Virus record (IMG/VR): IMGVR_UViG_3300034104_001094
Coordinates: 1-32,619 of that record
Strand: one strand, 5' to 3'
Length of the DNA: 32,619 nt
From: a virus
The translations under genes and the position numbers were made by a program. The first letter of the stretch is position 1; each line of letters opens with the position of its first letter. Below are positions 1 through 7,034 of this stretch, one piece after another. Below the pieces are notes generated by a model that made no database searches, was not told the DNA's origin, and saw nothing but the letters and a program-made list of their open reading frames with translations.

Positions 1-12
1 AAAAAAAAGGCT

Positions 13-41
13 TTGACACATAATTGTTTGTGCACTATAAT
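13..41 (+). promoter_or_regulatory. Consensus sigma70-type promoter at left module boundary
   Basis: A perfect -35 TTGACA (13-18) and a perfect -10 TATAAT (36-41) are separated by exactly 17 bp. The expected start of transcription, about 6-8 bases after the -10, falls on or next to the ATG at 47. The first gene would therefore be leaderless, or nearly so. An imperfect dyad (CACA...TGTG, 17-32) lies in the spacer and might be an operator, but that is weak. Two more promoters of the same form occur in the window. Confidence 0.8.
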
Positions 42-46
42 AAATT

Positions 47-484
47 ATGACAACAAGTGCAGAAGTAGTAAGCGCAATCATCACCGAACTAAACCGTATA
101 GATGGTCAATTTTCACCATTTGATCGTGCTTATCGTTTTAACTATAATCTTCATCGTGATGTTTACATGGGATTCAAGTTTTTTGACGAGATCTCAAGCT
201 TTCCAAGCGTATATCTTACTGTTGAACGTGAAGACTATTTTCACTATGGCGCCAACAATCGGTTTATCGTGCTTACAATGGATCTTCGTGGATACACTTA
301 TGACCAGGAAGTTGAAGAAAGCGGTGAACTGTTGGCTCAAGATATAGAACACATCATGCAATATATCAAAAAGCAACGTCCTGACATCGAAGAAATTCGT
401 GTGCTAAGCGTAGAAACAGACTCAGGACTAAACGCTCCGTACGGAGTGGCACTATTTAAATTAGAGGCATTATATCAGCGATGA
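47..484 (+). CDS. Tail-terminator/tail-completion-like structural protein
   Basis: This is a 145-residue protein without membrane segments. Its layout is an N-terminal helix, then a segment with PSVYLTVERED (about 53-63), then FIVLTMDLRGYTYD (about 73-86), an acidic helix, and a C-terminal SGLNAPYGVALFKLEALYQ. From memory, small tail-terminator/neck proteins of long-tailed phages share this pattern of a central beta-sheet carrying a 'rgY' strand, followed by a helix and a 'PyGv...l.Y' end. Such proteins cap the tail tube at the head-tail joint. The start lies about 6 bases after a consensus -10 with no leader for a Shine-Dalgarno site, and the next in-frame ATG (167) would remove much of the fold. 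Its stop overlaps the next start (ATGA). It could also be another minor tail protein. Confidence 0.45.
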   Translation: MTTSAEVVSAIITELNRIDGQFSPFDRAYRFNYNLHRDVYMGFKFFDEISSFPSVYLTVEREDYFHYGANNRFIVLTMDLRGYTYDQEVEESGELLAQDIEHIMQYIKKQRPDIEEIRVLSVETDSGLNAPYGVALFKLEALYQR

Positions 485-930
485 ACACTCCAGTAACCTA
501 TAGCGACAATTTGAACGATGCGTTAAGTGCGCCAGAGCTAGATCCGCAACATCTAGTGGTAGCTAATGAGATATTAAGTGGCAAAAGCATCCCGCAGATC
601 GCTGAGATGACTGGGTTGAGTAATGACCAAGTTACTGCAATAGCCGAACGTGGCGAAATAAAACGATACGTAGATTCAGTGTACATGAGTCAAGGATATC
701 TAAACCGTGTTCGTCGTATGCAAGTTATAAACCGTGTGATTGATGAAAAAATGGCTGAAGCTGCCGAAACCGGCGTGTTTTCAAAGCGCGATTTGTTAGA
801 TTGGCTAAAACTGCTTAATGATATGGATCGCGATAGCCGTCCTAAAGCCCCTACAACTGCTGTGCAAGTTAACAACCAAACCAACAACTATAGCAGTTTA
901 ATGCAAGATCTACTTGGAGATAAAAGTTGA
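481..930 (+). CDS. terS: Probable terminase small subunit
   Basis: This is a 149-residue protein. An N-terminal helix-turn-helix-like segment (about residues 26-60, GKSIPQIAEMTGLSNDQVTA) is followed by a long charged helical stretch (about 70-118) and a C-terminal tail AVQVNNQTNNYSSLMQDLL. An HTH, then an oligomerising helix region, then a short 'vq.nnQ.n...lm..Ll' tail is the usual plan of small terminase subunits. These form a ring, bind the packaging site and load DNA onto the large subunit. The large subunit (30528) is almost 30 kb away, which is unusual. Coupling by ATGA and TTGA overlaps ties this gene to the tail-type genes on both sides. It could instead be another HTH phage protein, since no family-specific catalytic residue exists to confirm it. 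Confidence 0.6.
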   Translation: MNTPVTYSDNLNDALSAPELDPQHLVVANEILSGKSIPQIAEMTGLSNDQVTAIAERGEIKRYVDSVYMSQGYLNRVRRMQVINRVIDEKMAEAAETGVFSKRDLLDWLKLLNDMDRDSRPKAPTTAVQVNNQTNNYSSLMQDLLGDKS

Positions 931-1313
931 CAACATTACCAGGTCGTTACGATATCATAACACAACAGGGAGTCACTTATGATCTTCCTATCTCCTATCG
1001 TGACGTAGCCGGCATTCCAATCGATTTAACCGGATATAGTGCGCGCATCCAAGTTCGTGAACTGCCAAGCTTTCCAGTGCTGGTTGAGTTTAATTCAGCT
1101 TTAACAGCTAACGGATTTATTTTTCTATCAGGCCCTGCAGAAGATCGTGAAGATGGAGCTAATGGCAATCTTCGCCTATTTTTAACTGCCGCCAATTCAG
1201 CAAACATCTCCCCGCTTGTAGCTCGTTATCAGCTAAACATTACTGATAGTGAAGGATATGTTACCCCTATTATTGAAGGTCGCTTTGAAATCCAAGGATC
1301 GGTTACTGTATGA
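927..1313 (+). CDS. BppU-like baseplate/tail connector protein
   Basis: This is a 128-residue beta-rich protein. It opens with TQQGVTYDLPISYRDVAG, then PIDLTGYSARIQVRE (about 31-45), and ends with a YQLNITDSEG...GRFEIQGSVTV strand pair. The order 'qGdt..l.i.y.d..G.piDLtGy.ar.qvR' is characteristic of the N-terminal domain of BppU-type upper baseplate proteins and similar fibre-connector modules. The likely role is docking receptor-binding proteins to the tail. The start is TTG at 927, chosen because it overlaps the terS stop (TTGA) and because the domain begins almost at once with no later Met. Its own stop overlaps the next ATG. Standing at the head of the fibre island fits an adaptor role, which is inferred. 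Confidence 0.6.
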   Translation: MTTLPGRYDIITQQGVTYDLPISYRDVAGIPIDLTGYSARIQVRELPSFPVLVEFNSALTANGFIFLSGPAEDREDGANGNLRLFLTAANSANISPLVARYQLNITDSEGYVTPIIEGRFEIQGSVTV

Positions 1314-1984
1314 GTATTTTAACAGTATTTACAACTGAAAATCGTGTTACAGTTTTAGACAATTCTGTTATTGTTAACGCTCCTGCGGTAGTTGGACCTC
1401 GCGGACCTCGTGGTCCTACGGGTAATTCTACAGTTACAGGACTTGGCAACACTTTTGTTATAGCAGGCGACGGTCTTAGCGGCGGGGGCAACCTCGCCTC
1501 AAACGTTTCTATCGCAGTTAACTCAACTGTAGTTCGTACTAGCGGTAATCAAAGCATTGGTGGAACCAAAAACTTTTCAAACGGCGTGCTATTTATTGAC
1601 GCAGCTAACTCTAAAGTTGGAATCAACACTACTAGCCCTAAAATTGATTTACAAATAGGTGATGTAGGTCTAGGCACCTACAAAATGAACACCTCAACCA
1701 CTCTACCTAACCAGATTATTGACTCTTGGAGCGCACTAGATTTTCGTAGTGCAAAATACCAAGTTCAAATTTATAGCACTAGTGCTAATGAATATGAAAT
1801 TTCTGAAATATTTTTAGTTCATAACGATATAGACATATTTGTTACTGAGTATGCCGTGGTAAACCAAGGCACTCGACTAATGAATTTTAATGCATCGCTG
1901 TTTAATAACACAGTTCGTTTGATTGGAACTCCAACATACGCAATTAATGAAATAAAAGTATTTAGAACCGTTCTTAGCGCATAA
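1310..1984 (+). CDS. Short collagen-like tail fibre protein
   Basis: This is a 224-residue protein. It has an N-terminal anchor, a short collagen-like run GPRGPRGPTG (about 29-38), and then a fibre-shaft motif AGDGLSGGGNL with TVVRTSGNQSIGGTKNF. The last ~100 residues form a beta-rich domain (from about IIDSWSALDFRSAKYQVQI to the end). That C-terminal domain is clearly paralogous to the end of the next protein, which has DSWSATVFRTAKYTVQV and then SEILIIHNG...LTEYAIV. GXY triplets and the GDGL/TSGNQ motifs are typical of trimeric tail fibres, so a structural fibre is likely. Its receptor and exact position on the virion cannot be seen. Confidence 0.7.
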   Translation: MSILTVFTTENRVTVLDNSVIVNAPAVVGPRGPRGPTGNSTVTGLGNTFVIAGDGLSGGGNLASNVSIAVNSTVVRTSGNQSIGGTKNFSNGVLFIDAANSKVGINTTSPKIDLQIGDVGLGTYKMNTSTTLPNQIIDSWSALDFRSAKYQVQIYSTSANEYEISEIFLVHNDIDIFVTEYAVVNQGTRLMNFNASLFNNTVRLIGTPTYAINEIKVFRTVLSA

Positions 1985-1995
1985 AGGAAAGACTA

Positions 1996-4020
1996 ATGGC
2001 AACAATTAAAGATTTTGTCGTAAAACAAGGTATTTCAGCCCAGACTACAATCGTAGTTAATGGAGTTAACGTTTTAGCTAACGACTATGCTACTCATTTA
2101 AGCGCTAGCGCAAATGACTACAACACTTATACCACTCTTGTGGGATTTATTAACACAGTTCAAGGTAACGTTGGAGCTGGAGCTAGTGGGTATGAAGCTA
2201 ACGACTATGCTACACTACTTGCAGCATATAGCAATGACGGAGCAACACTAGCTTCAGCACGTAGCAACGACTACGCAACATTCTTAGCTGCAAGTGCTAA
2301 CGACTATAACAGCTACACCACTCTGCAAGGTGAATATCGTTCAAATGACTACGCAACTTATCTAAACGCACAATCTAACGACGGAGCTACTCTAGCTAGC
2401 GCCCGTGCTAACGACTATAGCACCTACACAACACTGCAAGGCGAGTTTGCTGCTAATGACTATGCTACTTATTTAAACGCACAATCAAACGACGGAGTTA
2501 CTTTAGGCTCAGCACGCGCGAACGACTATAACACTTATACAACGCTACAAGGTGAGTATCGTGCAAATGACTATGCAACATATCTTGCGGCACTATCTAA
2601 CGACGGCGCAACTCTTGCTTCAGCGAGTGCAAACGATTATAACACCTATACTACTCTACAAGGCGAGTATCGTGCAAATGACTATGCAACTTATTTAGCT
2701 GCACTAAGTAATGACGGAGCTACTCTTGGTACAGCTCGTGCTAATGACTACGCTACTTATACTGCTGCTCTTGCAAACGACTTTAACAGCTATACTACTA
2801 TTGTAGGTTTAATCAATACTGTACAAGATAACGTAACTAGCGGTGGAGACGCCTCTAACACGTTCGTTAACGCTAACGACTGGACCACTTATAGCACTCT
2901 TGTAAATGAGTATCAAGCAAATGACTATGCTACTTATACAGCTTTAGTTTCTGAATATAAGGCTAACGACTATGCTACTTGGAACGGCCTAAACGGTGCT
3001 ATTAACATCAAAGCTAATTCTAGCGTTAATATTATTGCTGGAGACGGATTGAATGGCGGTGGTGCTCTAACTGGTAACGTTACTTTAGATGTAGATTCTA
3101 CCGTAGTTCGTACTAGCGGAGACCAAACTATCAATGGAGTTAAGACTTTTGGTGATAGCATTGTTGTTCAAGGCAATTTAACGGTAAACGGAAACGTTAC
3201 AACTGTAGCTAGTACTAACCTAGTTGTAGACGATCGTTTTATTGAACTAGGAGCTAACACTACTGGACTACCTAGTGCGGACACTGGTATATACTTTAAC
3301 CGTGGTGCTAGCGGAAACTCTGCATTCTACTATGATCAAAGTGAAGGATGGTTCGCTCTTGTAAATAGTAATGATCCTACTACAAACGTTACTGTAAGTC
3401 CGACTAGCTACTCATGGTTAAAGTTAGATACGCTACTTGTTTCTAACACTTCAGTTGTAACTAACCTTAACGCTGACAGATTAGACAGCCAAGAAGGCAG
3501 CTACTATCTAAACTTCGGTAATGCTACAAATACAAACTTAATCACTCTAGCTTCTGTAACTGCTAATGGTGCAACAACCTCTAGCGCTATCTCAGTAGGC
3601 GGATTAAACGTAGATTCTGGCACTCTGTACGTAGATTCTACTAATAACTATGTTGGAGTTGGAACTGTAGAGCCTCGTGCTAAGCTACAAGTTTCTGATG
3701 TAGGCATTCATACTGCAACACTAACTACTACAGCTACAACTGCTAATCAAGTTGTAGACTCTTGGAGTGCTACAGTATTTAGAACTGCTAAGTATACTGT
3801 TCAAGTTCACGACACTGTAAACAACTACTATCACGCGAGCGAGATTCTAATTATTCACAACGGAACAACTCCTCACCTAACAGAGTATGCTATTGTATTT
3901 ACAGACAGCAGTCTTGCAACATTTGATGCTGATATCAGCGGTGGCAACGTAAGACTTCTAATAACACCAACTAATACAAATAATGATATTACAGTTGTAA
4001 GACATACTTTAACAGTTTAA
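1996..4020 (+). CDS. Tail fibre with long AND[YF] repeat stalk
   Basis: This 674-residue protein begins IKDFVVKQGI, an anchor also present in the next gene (KDFRVKQGI). Residues 28-333 are 22 units of an AND[YFW]/SNDG repeat of 11 or 15 residues. Next come fibre-shaft motifs AGDGLNGGGALTGNV and TVVRTSGDQTINGVKTF (about 347-386), then a beta-rich segment with FIELGANTTGLPSADTGIYF. The C-terminal ~110-residue domain is shared with the 1310 protein. Spacings of 11 and 15 residues are known non-heptad coiled-coil periods, so I infer a long helical, probably trimeric, stalk with a beta tip. RBS AAGGAAAG lies just before the ATG. No enzyme motif is visible. Confidence 0.7.
   Translation: MATIKDFVVKQGISAQTTIVVNGVNVLANDYATHLSASANDYNTYTTLVGFINTVQGNVGAGASGYEANDYATLLAAYSNDGATLASARSNDYATFLAASANDYNSYTTLQGEYRSNDYATYLNAQSNDGATLASARANDYSTYTTLQGEFAANDYATYLNAQSNDGVTLGSARANDYNTYTTLQGEYRANDYATYLAALSNDGATLASASANDYNTYTTLQGEYRANDYATYLAALSNDGATLGTARANDYATYTAALANDFNSYTTIVGLINTVQDNVTSGGDASNTFVNANDWTTYSTLVNEYQANDYATYTALVSEYKANDYATWNGLNGAINIKANSSVNIIAGDGLNGGGALTGNVTLDVDSTVVRTSGDQTINGVKTFGDSIVVQGNLTVNGNVTTVASTNLVVDDRFIELGANTTGLPSADTGIYFNRGASGNSAFYYDQSEGWFALVNSNDPTTNVTVSPTSYSWLKLDTLLVSNTSVVTNLNADRLDSQEGSYYLNFGNATNTNLITLASVTANGATTSSAISVGGLNVDSGTLYVDSTNNYVGVGTVEPRAKLQVSDVGIHTATLTTTATTANQVVDSWSATVFRTAKYTVQVHDTVNNYYHASEILIIHNGTTPHLTEYAIVFTDSSLATFDADISGGNVRLLITPTNTNNDITVVRHTLTV
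2077..2994 (+). repeat. AND[YF] repeat array in the 1996-4020 fibre gene
   Basis: This array encodes 22 in-frame units beginning AND[YFW], SNDY or SNDG, mostly 11 residues long, with 15-residue forms ending in QGEYR or similar. Codons vary while residues are kept, so selection acts on the protein. Longer linkers (VGFINTVQGNV, VGLINTVQDNV) interrupt it near 2150 and 2800. Confidence 0.85.
2341..2673 (+). repeat. Three consecutive 111-bp (37-residue) higher-order units
   Basis: Units start at 2341, 2452 and 2563, and each is exactly 111 bp. Each encodes an 11 + 11 + 15 residue set of the form [AS]NDYATYL..., SNDG.TL.SA., ANDY.TYTTLQGE... A fourth, altered unit begins at 2674. There are no indels between units, which suggests duplication of the whole 37-residue block. 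Confidence 0.85.
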
Positions 4021-4052
4021 TACAGCAGTAGTCGTCTAGGGATAGGGAACAG

Positions 4053-7031
4053 ATGGCAGATAAAGATTTTCGAGTAAAACAAGGTATTGTAGTTGGGGGT
4101 GACGCGTTCATCTCCAACTCTATCACACACGTAAACGCTATTAGTTTTGAGACTAATGGGTTTAGTGGTGGTAAACTATCTTGGAATACTTCCGATGGCA
4201 CTCTAGATATAGAAAGTGGTTATGGGGATGTAGTACTACAAGTAGGTCAAGAAACTCAGTATATCGTTAGAAATTCTAGCAATAGTAGTATATTAAACGG
4301 TACTTCTGTATTCTGTAATGGAGTAACTGAAGGATCTGGAAGATTTAGTGTATCTCCTATGATAGGTGATGGATCTATATCTCCAGTACAGTATCTTGGA
4401 CTTGCCACTCAAAACATAGCTTCAGGTGTAAACGGTGTTGTAACTTATTTTGGTTATGTAAGAGGGTTAGATACTCGCGGTACATCTAATAGCGCTATGA
4501 GTGTTGGAGATGAAACTTGGGCTGTAGGGGACAAGCTATACGTTCATCCTACTGTAGCTGGTAAGCTTACTAAAGTAGAGCCGGAAGCGCCCAATTCTAA
4601 GATTTGTGTGGCAGTAGTCACAGCACGACATCAGAGTACTGGTGCCGTTTTTGTTCGTCCTACTATTAACTTAACTGTAGATAAACTAAGTGATGTACAA
4701 CTAAACAGTTTGGTTGACGGGCAAAGTTTAGTTTGGGTGACAGCTAACTCTCGTTTTGAAAATAAAAATGTAACTTCTACTAGTTTTTCAACTATTGCTG
4801 TAAGCGGTCAAAGCAACGTTGTTGCAGATTCTAGCAGTGATACTCTAACTTTTGCTGCAGGCAGTGGTATACAAATTTCTACTGATCCTAGCACTGACAC
4901 AGTTACTATCACTAATACGGGTGGTAGTAGTGGTGGTGGCGGTTTAATTGCTGGTGATTATGTAGTTCGCGCTAATAAAAATGGTTCTGCACAAACAGTT
5001 ACCTCTGGTGCTGATGCAGTTGTTACTCTAGTAGATGATTTTGATCCACAAAATTGGTTTGCCTCAAATAAATTCCAACCTACTGTTGCTGGATACTATA
5101 GTATCAATGCTCAAGTTTGGTGGGATGCGGGTGCTGTAACTAATAATCAAAACAACGTACAGATTAGAAAAAATGGAAGTATTCAGTTAGCTATTAATCA
5201 AGACCAGATTATGACTGGTTCAGGATATGCGCAGGCACTATCTACTATAGCATATTTTAATGGTAGCACAGATTATGTAGAATTAACTGCCTTTACTGGA
5301 AATACCACATCACAAAATATTAATGGAGCAGCAGGTGGAACATATTTTACTGCTGCACTTTATGCCTATGGCGATGCGTCTAATGCTTGGGTAAATGCTA
5401 ATACTTATAATACGCTGTTAACCGCTCGTGCTAATGATTATAACAGCTTTACAACACTAACTGCTAATACTTACAATACGCTATTAGCTGCACAAGCAAA
5501 CGATTTTAATAGTTTTACTACCTTAACTGCTAATACGTACAACACGCTGTTAGCTGCTCAAAGCAATGATGGTGCCACTCTACTAACAGCACGTGCTAAC
5601 GACTTCTCTACCTTCACTACTTTAACTGCTAACACATACAACACGTTGCTAGCCGCACAAAGCAATGATGGAGTAACACTAGCATCAGCCCGAGCTAATG
5701 ACTTCTCTACTTTTACAACGCTAACAGCTAATATATATAATACTTATGTATCTCTTAGTGCTAATTCAGGGGCAGGTGCTAACACTTCAATTTACTTAGG
5801 AAATACCCTAATTGCTAATTCTGCACTAATATTCCAAACTAGCAACGGTCTTTCTATTACTGGTAACACTACTTCTAAGGTTATAAGCTTTGCTATTAAC
5901 ATGAGCAATGTAACCTCACAGGAAATAACTGCTAACGGAGCTTCTAATGTTTTCACACTAGCTAAAGCAGTATCTAATGCTAACATGATATTGGTTAGCT
6001 ATAACGGATTGCTTCAAAAACCAAGTACATATTCAGCCTCTGGAACTACTCTTACACTATCTAACACAACACCTATAGAATCAGGATCAGACATTGAAGT
6101 GCGATACTTTGACTTCTTCGATCTTCCAGGAGCTAGTGCTGGCGGTGGTGGGGGTACTAGTTTCCAAGGAAGTGTGAGCGGTTATACTTCTGGTGGGGGC
6201 AGCCCAACATTCAACACTGTAGATAAATTCCCATTCTCAAGTAATGGTAATGCTAGCGACGTAGGTGATTTAACGGTGACAAGAAGATCTTCTAGCGGGC
6301 AAAGTTCTTCTGTAAGTGGTTATAATTCTGGAGGTGTAAACTCAGGATATTATAATACAATAGATAAATTCCCTTTTGCTGCTAATGCCAATGCAACAGA
6401 CGTCGGTGATCTATTAACTGTTGGTGGGTATTTATCTGGGCACTCTAGTACTACTAGTGGGTATATTGCAGGGGGTCAACCGGGTTTAACTAATGTAATT
6501 CAGAAATTTTCTTTTACAACAGACGGTAATGCAAGTGATGTAGGCGACTTAACTCAAGGAAGATACGGATTGACAGGCCAGTCCAGTACTGTTTCAGGAT
6601 ATGCTTCTGCAGGTAGAACTTCTGTTTATGTTACTACTGTGGATAAGTTTCCATTTGCTTCTAATGCTAATGCTACGGACGTAGGAGACGTAACAGCTGC
6701 TAGAGGTTTTGTTTCTGGGCAATCTAGTGATTCTAGCGGTTACACTTCTGGTGGTTATGGAACTTCTATTCCCATTACTAACATTATAGATAAATCACCT
6801 TTTGCAAGTGATACTAATTCTACAGATGTTGGAGATTTATCGATAACTAAAGGTTATTCTGCAGGACAATCTAGCACAATTAGTGGTTATACGTCCGGAG
6901 GAATCTGGCCATCGGCTAGTCCTGCTACTCATAATATAATTGATAAGTTCCCGTTTGCCAGTGACGGTAATGCTACAGATGTAGGTGATTTAACACAAGC
7001 TAGAGCTAGAACTACAGGACAACAGGTGTAA
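4053..7031 (+). CDS. Multi-domain fibre: C1q-like, AND[YF] stalk, six kelch-like blades
   Basis: This is a 992-residue protein. Residues 1-240 hold an anchor KDFRVKQGI and a beta domain (LGLATQNIASGVNGVVTYFG, then WAVGDKLYVHP). About 297-440 looks like a C1q/TNF-type jelly roll (FQPTVAGYYSINAQVWW, IRKNGSIQLAIN, DYVELTAF). Residues 449-569 are eleven 11-residue AND/ANT units. About 623-692 is the recurrent small domain NVFTLAK...SGTTLTLSN...IEVRYFDFF. Residues 709-992 are six ~47-residue blades of type SGYTSGG...IDKFPFAS..NATDVGDL...GQSS. Six such repeats suggest one six-bladed beta-propeller, a plausible receptor- or glycan-binding tip. The gene has a 32-bp leader with RBS AGGGA. All domains are structural, and the target is unknown. 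Confidence 0.75.
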   Translation: MADKDFRVKQGIVVGGDAFISNSITHVNAISFETNGFSGGKLSWNTSDGTLDIESGYGDVVLQVGQETQYIVRNSSNSSILNGTSVFCNGVTEGSGRFSVSPMIGDGSISPVQYLGLATQNIASGVNGVVTYFGYVRGLDTRGTSNSAMSVGDETWAVGDKLYVHPTVAGKLTKVEPEAPNSKICVAVVTARHQSTGAVFVRPTINLTVDKLSDVQLNSLVDGQSLVWVTANSRFENKNVTSTSFSTIAVSGQSNVVADSSSDTLTFAAGSGIQISTDPSTDTVTITNTGGSSGGGGLIAGDYVVRANKNGSAQTVTSGADAVVTLVDDFDPQNWFASNKFQPTVAGYYSINAQVWWDAGAVTNNQNNVQIRKNGSIQLAINQDQIMTGSGYAQALSTIAYFNGSTDYVELTAFTGNTTSQNINGAAGGTYFTAALYAYGDASNAWVNANTYNTLLTARANDYNSFTTLTANTYNTLLAAQANDFNSFTTLTANTYNTLLAAQSNDGATLLTARANDFSTFTTLTANTYNTLLAAQSNDGVTLASARANDFSTFTTLTANIYNTYVSLSANSGAGANTSIYLGNTLIANSALIFQTSNGLSITGNTTSKVISFAINMSNVTSQEITANGASNVFTLAKAVSNANMILVSYNGLLQKPSTYSASGTTLTLSNTTPIESGSDIEVRYFDFFDLPGASAGGGGGTSFQGSVSGYTSGGGSPTFNTVDKFPFSSNGNASDVGDLTVTRRSSSGQSSSVSGYNSGGVNSGYYNTIDKFPFAANANATDVGDLLTVGGYLSGHSSTTSGYIAGGQPGLTNVIQKFSFTTDGNASDVGDLTQGRYGLTGQSSTVSGYASAGRTSVYVTTVDKFPFASNANATDVGDVTAARGFVSGQSSDSSGYTSGGYGTSIPITNIIDKSPFASDTNSTDVGDLSITKGYSAGQSSTISGYTSGGIWPSASPATHNIIDKFPFASDGNATDVGDLTQARARTTGQQV
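5397..5759 (+). repeat. Eleven uninterrupted 33-bp AND/ANT units
   Basis: Eleven units of exactly 33 bp run without an indel. They alternate ANTYNTLLAAQ-type with AND[YF].[ST]FTTLT-type and SNDG-type units. The same two unit types recur in the next two genes. Confidence 0.9.
6177..7031 (+). repeat. Six kelch-like blade repeats, set 1
   Basis: Six repeats of about 46-49 residues each follow SGY.SGG...[NT].[IV]DKFPFA...NATDVGDLT..R...GQSS. The last ends GQQV at the stop codon. Confidence 0.9.
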
Positions 7032-7032
7032 A
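7017..7032 (+). repeat. 16-nt junction repeat (copy 1)
   Basis: ggacaacaggtgtaaa is identical at 8766-8781. It encodes the shared C-terminal GQQV plus the stop. Its CAGGTG is placed to serve as a Shine-Dalgarno site for the gene that starts directly after it. Confidence 0.8.
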
Positions 7033-7034
7033 CA

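Noticed and set aside
927-955. TTGACA at 927-932 as a promoter -35 box
   Set aside because: It is the TTG start codon overlapping the terS stop. No TATAAT-like box lies at 16-18 bp spacing.
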